Assembly (NCBI GenBank): GCA_035443885.1
Contig: DAOMNO010000002.1
Span: 1 to 64,000 of the forward strand
DNA: 64,000 bases
Direction: 5' to 3'
Source: DAOMNO01 sp035443885
GTDB taxonomy: Bacteria > Planctomycetota > Phycisphaerae > Phycisphaerales > SM1A02
A model generated the notes under the pieces. That model ran no database searches and was not told the DNA's origin. It worked only from the letters and a program-made list of their open reading frames with translations. Position 1 is the first letter of the stretch. The number at the start of each line of letters is the position of its first letter. Both the position numbers and the translations under genes were made by a program. Positions 42,988-52,091 of the stretch are shown here, piece after piece.

Positions 42988-44328
42988 ATGAACATTATCA
43001 TCTGTGGAGCCGGTGAAGTCGGAAGCCATACAGCAGAGGTTCTTGCTGCGCAGGGGCACGACATCACCATCATCGACTACAACGAAGACCGCTTGCGAAG
43101 CGTCGGCGAGTTGATGGATGTCGGCACACTTCATGGGAATGCGACCGACGCAGAAATCCTCCGCGAAGCCGGTGCGGAAAAGGCCGACCTGCTGGTTGCA
43201 GCCACCGATCAGGATGAGATCAATCTACTGACAGCGATGATCGCGAAGGCGGTTGGCGTCAAAAAGACGATTGCCCGTGTTCATCGCGGTGCATTCTTTG
43301 AAGGTCGCGGTCTCGACTATCGTCAAACCCTCAACATCGATCAGTTGATCTGCCCGGAATATTCCACCGCAACGGCCATCGCGCGCATGTTGCGCAACCC
43401 CGCAGCGCTCGCCATCGAGCACTTCGCTGAGGGTCGCATCGATATGCAGGAGTTTCCGGTCAGTGAGGGAGCGCCAGCACTGGATATCCCGCTGATGACT
43501 CTCAAATTGCCGCGAGGCACGCGGCTGGCCGCTGTCGCACGCGGCAAAGACGTTTTTGTGCCCGACGGCAATACGGTCATCCTGAAAGGCGATCGCGTGA
43601 TTCTCGTCGGCAATGACGACGCCTTCTACGAAGCAAGGCGAATGTTCCATCGGGCCGATTCCGGCAAGCGTAAAGTTGTGATCATGGGTGGCAACGTGAT
43701 GGCCGTGTGGCTCTGCCGCGCATTGCGCGAACGCAACTGGTCCATACGTCTCTTTGAAACGAATCGCACACGCGCTGAGGAACTGGCGGAACGTCTTGAC
43801 TGGGTTACCGTCATTCAAGCTGATCCGACCGACCGCAACGTGTATATGGAAGAGAATCTCGGTCTGGCGGATGTGTTCGTCGGCCTGCTGGACGATGACG
43901 AAGCCAACATCATCGGCGCCGTGCTGGCGAAGAGCCTCGGCGTGCTGCAGGTCATCTCGGTGGTGCAAAGGCCGAACTATCTGGACCTGCTGGGCCATGT
44001 GGGCATCGACCGGTGTTTCAGCCCGCGCGTCGTCGCGGCGGAAGAAATCGAAGGCGTTTTGGACCACAGTCCGCTGCGGCTTATGGCATCATTGGCCGAG
44101 GGTTTTGTCAACGTGTACCGCGTGCGGCTGCCCGCAGATTGTCCGTTCATCGGGCAGACGCTTCGCGAGATCAAGCTGGGTACGAACTGGGTCATCGCTG
44201 CAATCAAACGCGAAAGCAAAGTGTGGGTGCCGACTGCCGACGATGTCGTTCAGGCACGCGACACCGTCCTGGTAGTCGGCCGACATGGCATGGAAAAGCA
44301 GCTCATGCAGCTGTTCAATGTGAAGTGA
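42988..44328 (+). CDS. trkA: Trk potassium uptake regulator TrkA
   Basis: 446 aa. Two RCK modules: the first starts MNIIICGAGEVGSHTAEVLA with a GxGxxG NAD-binding loop, the second near residue 229 at KRKVVIMGGNVMAVWLCRAL. Each is followed by a TrkA_C-like beta domain (LPRGTRLAAVARG; LPADCPFIGQTLREIKLGTN). TrkA gates the TrkH channel on the cytoplasmic face in response to nucleotides. trkH follows after 7 nt, so they form an operon. TATCAT at about 42948 could be a -10. Confidence 0.95.
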   Translation: MNIIICGAGEVGSHTAEVLAAQGHDITIIDYNEDRLRSVGELMDVGTLHGNATDAEILREAGAEKADLLVAATDQDEINLLTAMIAKAVGVKKTIARVHRGAFFEGRGLDYRQTLNIDQLICPEYSTATAIARMLRNPAALAIEHFAEGRIDMQEFPVSEGAPALDIPLMTLKLPRGTRLAAVARGKDVFVPDGNTVILKGDRVILVGNDDAFYEARRMFHRADSGKRKVVIMGGNVMAVWLCRALRERNWSIRLFETNRTRAEELAERLDWVTVIQADPTDRNVYMEENLGLADVFVGLLDDDEANIIGAVLAKSLGVLQVISVVQRPNYLDLLGHVGIDRCFSPRVVAAEEIEGVLDHSPLRLMASLAEGFVNVYRVRLPADCPFIGQTLREIKLGTNWVIAAIKRESKVWVPTADDVVQARDTVLVVGRHGMEKQLMQLFNVK

Positions 44329-44335
44329 CACCCGT

Positions 44336-45889
44336 GTGAACTACAGGTACGTCTTCAGCCAGCTCGGCCTGCTGTTTCTTGTGCTCAGCCTCATCATGCT
44401 GGTGATGGCAGGCAGCTTTTTCGTCACGCACATTTTTGTGCACGACTACATCATCGATCCCTACGCGCGAACGGCTCTGATCTTCAGCGGAGCCATCGGC
44501 TTGGTAATCGGCGGCGGCCTGTATCTACTCACCAGAAAGGGCAGTAAGCAACTCGGACGGCGCGAGGCCATGCTGCTCGTCGCCATGAGCTGGCTCATCG
44601 GCGCTGCTTACGCAGGGCTGCCTTTCTACTTCTGGGCGACCATCAACCCGAATGTCGGCAACGATCATCCATTCAGTTCGTTCATTGATTGCTATTTCGA
44701 AGCGATGAGCGGACTCACCACCACCGGTGCAACGATCCTGACCGATATCGAGTCCACGCCGCGCAGTCTTCTGCTATGGCGTGCGCTCACGCACTGGCTC
44801 GGCGGCCTCGGCATCGTCGTCCTCTTCGTAGCGGTACTTCCCTCGCTTGGCGTTGGCGCGAAAAAACTTTTTCGACTGGAAACGCCCGGACCTTCACCCA
44901 AAGGTCTGAGGCCTCACATCCGTGAGACGGCACGCGCGCTGATGCTGATTTACTCCAGCATCACCGTGGCAGCGATTCTGGCAATCCGCGCCACGGGGGC
45001 GATGGGTTGGTTTGAAAGCATCTGTCATGCTCTCTCAATGGTCTCGACCGGCGGCCTCTCCACGCGCGACGCAAGCATCGGCGCATTCGACTCGGTTTCA
45101 CTCGACATCATCTGCCTGTTCTTCATGTTTCTCGCGGGGGTCAACTTCGCGCTGTTCTACATGCTGACACAAGGCCGCTGGCGCGCGGTGCTGAAAGATA
45201 CGGAACTCCGCGTCTATTTCTTCCTCAAAGTCATTGTCATTCTCGTCGTGACTTTCAACATCTGGGGACATGACATCATCTCTACCGCGGGGCGAGTCAT
45301 TGAAAGCACTTCCTTAGCACAATCTCTCCGGTTCAGCGCGTTCCAGACCATCGCGCTCCACACAGGAACGGGATTCGTCACGGCAGATTATGACCCATGG
45401 CCGCTTCTCAGCCGAACGCTGCTGGTGGGCCTGATGTTCATCGGCGGATGCGCCGGCTCAACCGCGGGCGGTCTCAAGGTCATCCGATTCTGGATGCTGC
45501 TCAAGATTCTGGTTTCAGAGATTGAAAAAACTTTCCGGCCAAACGTCATCAGGCCCATCAGGATCGGCAACAGCACGATGGATGCTGATGTCAAGCTGGG
45601 TACGGTCGTTTTCACGCTGTCGTTCACGATGCTGCTTTTGCTCGGCGCAGCAGCACTTCTCTTTCTTGAGCCTGCCGACAGCCCGAACGATGTCGCTACT
45701 GCACTCAGCGCAAGTCTTGCGACGCTCGGCAACATTGGGCCTGGCCTGCATGGCGTGGGAGCGACGCAGAACTATGCGTGGTTCTCTCCAGGCAGCAAGA
45801 TCGTTCTCAGCCTGCTGATGGCGCTAGGCCGCCTGGAAATCTTCACCTTGCTGGTTCTATGCGCCCCCAAATTCTGGAAGGCCAACTGA
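44336..45889 (+). CDS. trkH: Trk potassium channel subunit TrkH
   Basis: 517 aa from a GTG. An integral membrane protein with about ten helices. Four pore-loop filters can be read: SGLTTTGATIL, SMVSTGGLSTRD, IALHTGTGFVTAD and TLGNIGPGL, each with the filter glycine. CAGSTAGGLKVIRFWMLLK precedes the last loops. Together with trkA this is a complete Trk/Ktr-like K+ uptake system. It converges with the GNAT-like gene. Confidence 0.95.
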   Translation: MNYRYVFSQLGLLFLVLSLIMLVMAGSFFVTHIFVHDYIIDPYARTALIFSGAIGLVIGGGLYLLTRKGSKQLGRREAMLLVAMSWLIGAAYAGLPFYFWATINPNVGNDHPFSSFIDCYFEAMSGLTTTGATILTDIESTPRSLLLWRALTHWLGGLGIVVLFVAVLPSLGVGAKKLFRLETPGPSPKGLRPHIRETARALMLIYSSITVAAILAIRATGAMGWFESICHALSMVSTGGLSTRDASIGAFDSVSLDIICLFFMFLAGVNFALFYMLTQGRWRAVLKDTELRVYFFLKVIVILVVTFNIWGHDIISTAGRVIESTSLAQSLRFSAFQTIALHTGTGFVTADYDPWPLLSRTLLVGLMFIGGCAGSTAGGLKVIRFWMLLKILVSEIEKTFRPNVIRPIRIGNSTMDADVKLGTVVFTLSFTMLLLLGAAALLFLEPADSPNDVATALSASLATLGNIGPGLHGVGATQNYAWFSPGSKIVLSLLMALGRLEIFTLLVLCAPKFWKAN

Positions 45890-45902
45890 GTCGATAGCAC
45901 CA

Positions 45903-46811
45903 TCATGACCCATCAATGCGATGAATGCTCCCAATAACACTCCGGCCGATGCGCAGCGCTGAACCAAGCGACGAAGTGTTCGTCGGCAGAATTGTCCCCC
46001 AGATTGCATGGCACCGATCATGCACAAGCGAGTGCGCAAACTGGACGAGTGCCACTGTCGAAATTCCACTGCTCCACATGGCGGGTGCGGTCACGCGCTC
46101 ACGCATCCGCCAGCCGCAGAGGCCGTATTCGATTCGACGCTCCGCAGCCAGAAGTCCGCTCAGTTGGTCATCAACGTATACCAGCCGCAAGCCGCCCTGC
46201 GCAAGACATGATTCAAGCACCTCACGAGGCTCAACCCAAACATCCGTGAGATGCGGCCGCCTGCGCCAAAACTCTTCATACCAGTGAGCATATGTGGGAT
46301 AGAAGTCCAGCGAATCAGGTTGCTCCAGTCGAACCGTGTGTGTGAGCGCTGCATTCGCTGGAAGGTGAATGCGATCAATCAATCCTGCGACATAGTGCGT
46401 GTACACCTGCGCAGATGGCAACAAGGCTTCACCGTGACGAAAGACCAGAACATCCGCTGCCAAGTCATCGCCGAGCACCGCGCGAATGTCCTTCGCCAGA
46501 GCGATTACGGCCTGTGCATCAGGAAGCGGAAAATTCCTGAACCGAACGACCACTGCGGGCTTAGGCTTGACGATCTCACCGACCTTTGCGATCACCCATC
46601 GCGGCTCGCCATCGCGCGCCTGTGGCAACTCAATCAAACGAATCGAATCATCCGTTGCAGTAGCCTTGATCTCAGCCGCGATCTCCAGATGCACATTCTG
46701 CCGAAGCTGTTGCTCGCCGAACCACGGCGTAAGTGTCGGCGCAGCTTCAAGCATAACGGCATCGACGAACGAAGACGCGATCGCTTCAGGATGTGTCGCT
46801 TTGCTGGTCAT
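45903..46811 (-). CDS. Protein with a possible GNAT-like C-terminal domain
   Basis: About 302 aa. The N-terminal half is not recognised. The C-terminal half has the strand-helix layout of a GNAT acyltransferase, with LRLVYVDDQLSGLLAAER, MWSSGISTVALVQFAHSLV and the final PTNTSSLGSALRIGRSVIG, where GNATs have an Asn-based CoA loop. The usual Q/RxxGxG/A motif is not obvious, so the assignment is weak. It follows the ATP synthase operon but lies after that operon's terminator hairpin. ATG 46826 is an alternative start. Confidence 0.5.
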   Translation of the reverse strand: MTSKATHPEAIASSFVDAVMLEAAPTLTPWFGEQQLRQNVHLEIAAEIKATATDDSIRLIELPQARDGEPRWVIAKVGEIVKPKPAVVVRFRNFPLPDAQAVIALAKDIRAVLGDDLAADVLVFRHGEALLPSAQVYTHYVAGLIDRIHLPANAALTHTVRLEQPDSLDFYPTYAHWYEEFWRRRPHLTDVWVEPREVLESCLAQGGLRLVYVDDQLSGLLAAERRIEYGLCGWRMRERVTAPAMWSSGISTVALVQFAHSLVHDRCHAIWGTILPTNTSSLGSALRIGRSVIGSIHRIDGS

Positions 46812-46869
46812 CACACAGAACACCACGTGATCGCCATAAACTTCGCTTGGAACAAAGGGAGCCGAAGAA

Positions 46870-46899
46870 CAAACGCCCGCCTGACGAGGCGAGCGTTTG
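46870..46899 (-). terminator. Probable terminator of the ATP synthase operon
   Basis: CAAACGC-CGCCT and AGGCG-GCGTTTG form a 12-bp imperfect stem. On the minus strand it is followed by TTCTTC, a weak T-tract. Confidence 0.6.
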
Positions 46900-46931
46900 C
46901 GTGAAGTTGCTCTGATTATTGAGCCGCCGCG

Positions 46932-48479
46932 TCAGTTCTTCCAGTTCGCCTTGAACTCCCGAAGCGCCGCAACGAACTCTTCATCAATCTTCTTGAAGCT
47001 CTTATCTGCGACGAGCTTGTCGCGAAGAGCCTTCTTCGGTCCCTTGAAATACTCCAAGAGAGCCGACTCAAAGGCATGCACCCTGTTGCGGGGCAGATCG
47101 TCCAAGAAGCCCTTGGAGCCTGCAAAGATCGAGATGCACTGGTCGATCACGTCGAACGGCGTGTACTCGCTCTGCTTGAGGAGTTCCACCATACGAGCAC
47201 CTCGGTCGAGCTGTCGCTGCGAAGCGGGGTCAAGGTCGGTGCCGAGCTGGGCGAAGGCTTCAAGCTCGCGGTAAGCGGCAAGGTCGAGTCGCAAAGAACC
47301 TGCGACTTCCTTCATCGCCTTGATCTGAGCGTTACCACCCACGCGCGACACTGAAATACCGACGTTAATGGCCGGACGAACGCCCGCGGAGAAGAGTTCC
47401 GGCTGAAGGTAAATCTGGCCGTCCGTAATTGAAATCACGTTGGTCGGGATGTACGCCGAAACGTCACCTTCCTGCGTCTCAATGATGGGCAACGCCGTGA
47501 GTGAGCCGCCGCCGTTGGCATCCGAGAGCTTTGTTGCGCGTTCGAGAAGGCGTGAGTGAAGATAGAATACGTCGCCGGGATAAGCCTCGCGTCCTGGTGG
47601 ACGGCGGAGCAGAAGCGAGAGCTGACGATATGCAGTTGCCTGCTTGGAAAGGTCGTCATACACACACAACACGTGCTTGGGGGTCTTACCTTCCTTGCCC
47701 TGCCACATGAAGTGCTCACCCATCGCACAACCGGCATATGGTGCGATGTACTGCAGCGGAGCCGCGCTCGCAGCACCTGCGACAACGACGATGGTGTAAT
47801 CCATTGCACCGTTTCGCTTGAGTGCTTCAACGACGCCAGCGACGGTCGATTCCTTCTGGCCGACCGCAACGTAAATGCACACCACCGCGTCCGGCGTCCC
47901 CCAATACTTCTTCTGGTTGATGATGGCGTCAAGACAGACAGCGGTCTTGCCCGTCTTACGGTCGCCGATAACCAGTTCGCGCTGGCCGCGACCGATGGGA
48001 ATCATCGAGTCCACGGCTTTGATGCCGGTCTGAAGCGGTTCCTTCACCGGCTGACGGGCCGCGATGCCCGGTGCGACAATGTCGAGCTTGCGCGTCTTGC
48101 CAGTATTGATCGCCGGGCCACCGTCAAGCGGACGGCCGAGAGGATCGACCACACGGCCAAGCATCTCATCGCCGACAGGCACTTCAAGCAGGCGGCCGGT
48201 GGATTTCACCGTGTCGCCTTCGCGCACGTGAAGGTAGTTGCCGTAGATCACCGCGCCGACAGTGTCGAGTTCGAGGTTCATCACCTGACCCATGATGGGG
48301 CCTTGGCGCGTATCGAACTCGAGCAATTCGCCAGCCATGGCGCGAGAAAGGCCGTAGATGCGGGCAATGCCGTCGCCGACTTCTACGACGCGGCCGACTT
48401 CGGAGATTTCCAGTTCTGTTGCGAACTGTTCGATCTCCTGCTTGATGACTGAAGTGATTTCGTCGGTCTTGATCTTCAC
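46932..48479 (-). CDS. atpA: ATP synthase F1 subunit alpha
   Basis: About 515 aa. Contains the Walker A-like GDRKTGKTAV (about 171-180), PYAGCAMGEHFM, VYDDLSKQATAYRQLSLLLRRPPGREAYPGDVFYLHSRLLER and the alpha signature PAINVGISVSRVGGNAQ. It starts with KIKTDEITSVIKQEIEQF, matching the family N-terminus, so GTG 48479 is preferred over the frame-open TTG 48512. The catalytic beta subunit gene does not follow; the operon ends here with a hairpin. Upstream it is separated from atpH by a SIMPL gene. Confidence 0.97.
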   Translation of the reverse strand: MKIKTDEITSVIKQEIEQFATELEISEVGRVVEVGDGIARIYGLSRAMAGELLEFDTRQGPIMGQVMNLELDTVGAVIYGNYLHVREGDTVKSTGRLLEVPVGDEMLGRVVDPLGRPLDGGPAINTGKTRKLDIVAPGIAARQPVKEPLQTGIKAVDSMIPIGRGQRELVIGDRKTGKTAVCLDAIINQKKYWGTPDAVVCIYVAVGQKESTVAGVVEALKRNGAMDYTIVVVAGAASAAPLQYIAPYAGCAMGEHFMWQGKEGKTPKHVLCVYDDLSKQATAYRQLSLLLRRPPGREAYPGDVFYLHSRLLERATKLSDANGGGSLTALPIIETQEGDVSAYIPTNVISITDGQIYLQPELFSAGVRPAINVGISVSRVGGNAQIKAMKEVAGSLRLDLAAYRELEAFAQLGTDLDPASQRQLDRGARMVELLKQSEYTPFDVIDQCISIFAGSKGFLDDLPRNRVHAFESALLEYFKGPKKALRDKLVADKSFKKIDEEFVAALREFKANWKN

Positions 48480-48572
48480 TGTAGTGTTCCGAATACGAAG
48501 TTGGGAGTTCAATGCTGGGCAGCAAACCCGATCTCAAGAGCAAGTGTCAGAAAAACGAATTTCCCGCATGGT

Positions 48573-49325
48573 CTAATCAAATGATGCGATCTCATACACA
48601 ATGGCGACGCTCGCGCGAACAGTAACTTCACCGGGCTGGATGGGCGGCGAACTTTCCATATCCATACCCATTGCGACAGCACGGCCGTACATCATCGGTG
48701 GCGTAAAGCGATCGCCTTCGTCCAAGGTGATCGAGATGACGCGGACAAGTCGCAGCCCAGCAGCAGAGGCAAGGGCGTTGGCATCCGCCATCGCGTTTGC
48801 TGTCGCTTCACGGATCGCCTCGGCGCGATGCGTACGAGAATTTGCCAAGCCGAAGACAATCGAATCGATCGTGTTTGCACCAGCCTTGTTGGCAGCTTCG
48901 ATCAGCCGACCGGCCAAGTCGAGTTTCTGCGTCTTGATGCGAACAGTGTTTGTAACCGCGTAGCCGACGATCTGCTGACGCCACTCCGCGTCTCCACGGG
49001 GCGGGCGAGTGGAATACCGTGGCTGCACCTGAAAACGGCCGGTCTCGTACTCTTTCTCGGTGAGTCCAACAGCCTTGATCGCTTCCACAACCTGCTTCAT
49101 GCGCTCGCTGTTATTTCGCAGGGCAGTCTGAGCGTCACTCGCCTCGGTTACAACGCCAACATCCAAACGAAGCTCGTCGGCGGGCTTGTCAATCTCTGCC
49201 GAGCCGCGAACTGTCAGCGTGGCGAGTGTTTCGCGAGTGGGCACAGCCTGTTGTGCCGACGCAATCCGCCCAAGAACTGCTGAAGCAACGAGAAGCACCA
49301 GAACGAATGCGATGCGCGTGTTCAT
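48573..49325 (-). CDS. SIMPL domain (DUF541) exported protein
   Basis: 250 aa. A signal peptide (FVLVLLVASAVLGRIASAQQ) is followed by one SIMPL domain: LATLTVRGSAEIDKPADELR, ALRNNSERMKQVVEAIKAVG, YAVTNTVRIKTQKLDLAGRL and a second half with ANAMADANALASAAGLRLV. SIMPL proteins are periplasmic or outer-membrane proteins of unclear role. Its ATG overlaps the stop of atpH (TTATGA), so it is translationally coupled within the ATP synthase operon, an unusual place. Gap to atpA is about 90 nt. Confidence 0.85.
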   Translation of the reverse strand: MNTRIAFVLVLLVASAVLGRIASAQQAVPTRETLATLTVRGSAEIDKPADELRLDVGVVTEASDAQTALRNNSERMKQVVEAIKAVGLTEKEYETGRFQVQPRYSTRPPRGDAEWRQQIVGYAVTNTVRIKTQKLDLAGRLIEAANKAGANTIDSIVFGLANSRTHRAEAIREATANAMADANALASAAGLRLVRVISITLDEGDRFTPPMMYGRAVAMGMDMESSPPIQPGEVTVRASVAIVYEIASFD

Positions 49326-49933
49326 AAGCCACCTGCCTTGTCGATCATGCGACCGAAACGATCGCGAATGGCGGATCCGCCGCTGCGCAGCACACCCGTC
49401 TTCATGCGGCGCAGACGATTGGCGACTGAACCGTCGATCAACTGATCGCCGATACGCAGCTTGATTCCGCCGATCATCGTTTCGTCGGTATAGGGATGAA
49501 GCACCGGCTCTTTACCGAGCGCAGCTTGAATGCGAGAACGAATAGCTTGAAGCTGCTCTTCGCCGAGCGGTGCGGGCGTGTAAATGTTGACTTCGATCCG
49601 GCCGAACGCTTCCTGTACCAAGGCGTCGTAGGCTGCAGCGATGGACTCGATATGCCCCAGGCGCCCCTTGCTGTTCAGCACGAGCATGAATCGCAGTGTC
49701 AGATCGGTAACACGATCACGGAAAATCTTCCTCAATGTCTCACCACGACGACCTGAGTCGATGATCGGGGAGACGAGAAACTCGCGGAAACGACGATCGC
49801 GTCGAGCGATCTCACAGATTTCCTCGAGTTCAACGCCGACTTCAGTGATCTTCTCTCCGCCGCCCGCCTGCTCCGCAAGTTGCAGAAGGCTCTTAGCGTA
49901 TACGGCGGCGAGGGCGTCAGTCTTGGTGGTCAT
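49322..49933 (-). CDS. atpH: ATP synthase F1 subunit delta
   Basis: 203 aa. The N-terminal helical bundle (LAAVYAKSLLQLAEQ), RRFREFLVSPIIDSGRRGETL and the C-terminal IGGIKLRIGDQLIDGSVANRLRRMK are classical delta. It links F1 to the peripheral stalk. It follows atpF with a 60-nt gap; its stop overlaps the start of the SIMPL gene. Confidence 0.93.
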   Translation of the reverse strand: MTTKTDALAAVYAKSLLQLAEQAGGGEKITEVGVELEEICEIARRDRRFREFLVSPIIDSGRRGETLRKIFRDRVTDLTLRFMLVLNSKGRLGHIESIAAAYDALVQEAFGRIEVNIYTPAPLGEEQLQAIRSRIQAALGKEPVLHPYTDETMIGGIKLRIGDQLIDGSVANRLRRMKTGVLRSGGSAIRDRFGRMIDKAGGL

Positions 49934-49993
49934 CGATCATTTCTCTTCAGGCGTTCACGTTACGACCCCGAACACAGCAGCCGTATTCCCGCA

Positions 49994-50524
49994 TCAATCC
50001 GTCCGAACTGCAGCCAGTTCACGCAGCGAGTCATCCACAAGGCGGCGCTGATCGTCCGCGTTGATCTCGCGTTCGAGAATGCGAGACGCGATGGCCGTCG
50101 CCAGCGTTGCTGCTTCGGCGTACAACTCGTTGATGGCTGCACGCTTCGCGCTGTCGATCTCCTGCGCGGCGCGGGTCTTCATCTCGGCCAGTTCCGCCTC
50201 GTTGCGGCTGCGCAGCTCCTCGGCGACCGCCTTGGCGTCAGCTCGTGCTTTGGCAATCATCTGATTGGCCTCTTCACGCGCTTGAGCAAGATTGCGCTCG
50301 TACTCCCCCAGCAGCGACTTGGCCTGCTCGCGAGCTTCCTCGGCTGAACGAATTTCCTGTCGCAGCTTGTTCTCTCGCTCTTCCAGCCCCTTGGCGATCT
50401 GGGGCCAGATGAACTTGAAGAAGAGCGCGAGAACGATGCCGAACACCACGAGCGTCGTAACAAACGGCACGATGCCCGGGTAAATGACTTCAGCCTTTTC
50501 AGCAGCAAGCAGATAGTAGAACAT
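49994..50524 (-). CDS. atpF: ATP synthase F0 subunit b
   Basis: 176 aa. A single N-terminal membrane helix (VPFVTTLVVFGIVLALFFKFIW) is followed by a long, charged coiled coil (GLEERENKLRQEIRSAEEAR ... AKARADAKAVAEELRSRNEA). It forms the peripheral stalk. Only one b-type gene is present in the operon. The 111-nt spacer to atpE has no gene. Confidence 0.93.
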   Translation of the reverse strand: MFYYLLAAEKAEVIYPGIVPFVTTLVVFGIVLALFFKFIWPQIAKGLEERENKLRQEIRSAEEAREQAKSLLGEYERNLAQAREEANQMIAKARADAKAVAEELRSRNEAELAEMKTRAAQEIDSAKRAAINELYAEAATLATAIASRILEREINADDQRRLVDDSLRELAAVRTD

Positions 50525-50635
50525 GCAACCCTCGCAAAACGCTGGATCATCAAAGCGGTGATTCGGCGTCGGCGAGCGGAAGCCTTATAGACTGCGCACT
50601 CGCCGACGCCGATGGACCGTAGCGTGCCGTCGGCA

Positions 50636-51010
50636 TCAGCCGGCGGCTGTGCCCGTGGCGGCGCCCATGCCGAGCAGCGACACGACGACCGCGAACAGCG
50701 CGACGCCTTCGATGAGCGCTGCGGCAAGAATCATGTTGACGAAGATACGACCGGCCATCTCCGGCTGGCGAGCGATGGACTCCACCGCGCTGCCGCCGAT
50801 GCGACCGATGCCGATGCCTGCGCCAATGGCGGCAAGACCGGCAGCGAGGCCGTAACCAATACCAGCGCCCATACCGCCACCGCCCTGACCGAACGAGTTG
50901 CGCATTTCGACGCGCTGCTGGTCGGTGATTTCCTGAGCGTTGGCGGGCTGAGCCGCAAAGATCGCAAGGCCGATGAAGGCGAGAGCCACGATTGAAATCA
51001 TCTTGTTCAT
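50636..51010 (-). CDS. atpE: ATP synthase F0 subunit c with N-terminal signal-like extension
   Basis: 124 aa. The two-helix c-ring unit is clear: GIGYGLAAGLAAIGAGIGIG, the polar loop ARQPEMA and FVNMILAAALIEGVALFAVV with the ion-carrying Glu in helix 2. The residue after the Glu is Gly and helix 1 has no Gln, so proton rather than sodium coupling is likely. Unlike the ~75-aa E. coli form, it begins with a ~45-residue extension holding a hydrophobic stretch and SP-like APANAQ site (MISIVALAFIGLAIFAAQPA). Confidence 0.93.
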   Translation of the reverse strand: MNKMISIVALAFIGLAIFAAQPANAQEITDQQRVEMRNSFGQGGGGMGAGIGYGLAAGLAAIGAGIGIGRIGGSAVESIARQPEMAGRIFVNMILAAALIEGVALFAVVVSLLGMGAATGTAAG

Positions 51011-51140
51011 TGGAACGACAGTCTCCGATGGTGACGCATGTGGGAAGCGTCGGCTAGGTGTGAGGTTTTCTCAGATCAAACAGGTCTAACAGATTCGATA
51101 ATCGGCCTTCGTCCCACGTGCGAACGCCGAAACACTCAAC

Positions 51141-52052
51141 TCAATGGGCGGCTGCGGCCTCCGCACCGTGATGCTCCTCGTGCTCATGCTCGTGGTCGTC
51201 ATGATGCGACATCAGGCTGATGAATACCGTTGTGAGGAACATGAAAATGAACGCCTGCAAGGTGGCGACGAAAATCTCAAGAAAGTAAATGGCCACTGCA
51301 CCGATGCCGGAAATCAGGCCGACCGCGCCTACGCCGACCGCGTTCAAGCCGGCCTGCATCGCCATGTATAGGAACAGCAAGAGGGTGGCCAGGAGCGTGT
51401 GTCCTGCCAGCATGTTGGCGAAGAGACGAATGGCCAACGCTGCGGGCTTGATGATCATGCCCGCGAGTTCGATCGGAACCATCAGCGGAGCAAGCCACCA
51501 CGGCGCACCGCCGAGAAGGTGATGCGCCCAGCCACCGATGCCCAGTTCGCGAATACCGTGTGCCTGAATCACCATGAAGGCAACAAGTGCGAGAGCGGCC
51601 GTCACCATCAGGTTTCCGGTGGCTGTTCCACCGATGATCGCAAAGTGAGAATCGCCCCAGAACGCACCCATCAAGTGCTGCAGGTCGAGCAGCGGCACGA
51701 GGCCGAGCAGGTTGTTGAACCAGATAAAGAAGAAGACCGCCATCAGAAACGGCAGATAGCGTTTCGTATTCTTTTCACCGAGAATTGGACCAATGATCTC
51801 GTCGCGGAACCAGAGGATCATCGCTTCGATCATTTGAGCGAAACGGCCCTTCGTGATGAATCGCTCATTCCCTTGCGATTCTGGTCCAGTTGCAATCGCC
51901 TGGGCTGCCTTGCGCATCAGCAGCAGGAACAAGCCCGACGCTGCCACAAGCGTCACCATGTGCAGCGTGAGGATCGGAAAATCGCGAGTGCCGATCAGGA
52001 TCACATCACGAACGTGATCGGTCGGCTGAGGTTCGGCGGCGAGGAAGAACAT
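51141..52052 (-). CDS. atpB: ATP synthase F0 subunit a
   Basis: 303 aa, with five to six membrane helices. The conserved helix with the essential Arg lies in IIKPAALAIRLFANMLAGHTLL (Arg in AIRLFANM). The FFIWFNNLLGLVPL block is also typical. The C-terminal tail is His/Glu-rich (about the last 20 residues), which may bind metal or is simply soluble. It lies between the I-like gene and atpE. Confidence 0.95.
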   Translation of the reverse strand: MFFLAAEPQPTDHVRDVILIGTRDFPILTLHMVTLVAASGLFLLLMRKAAQAIATGPESQGNERFITKGRFAQMIEAMILWFRDEIIGPILGEKNTKRYLPFLMAVFFFIWFNNLLGLVPLLDLQHLMGAFWGDSHFAIIGGTATGNLMVTAALALVAFMVIQAHGIRELGIGGWAHHLLGGAPWWLAPLMVPIELAGMIIKPAALAIRLFANMLAGHTLLATLLLFLYMAMQAGLNAVGVGAVGLISGIGAVAIYFLEIFVATLQAFIFMFLTTVFISLMSHHDDHEHEHEEHHGAEAAAAH

Positions 52053-52091
52053 GCGTCTCGAAAAACTCCGAAAGGTCGAACAAACAGGCAG

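Noticed and set aside
47556..48452. 298-aa plus-strand open frame
   Set aside because: Antisense to atpA.
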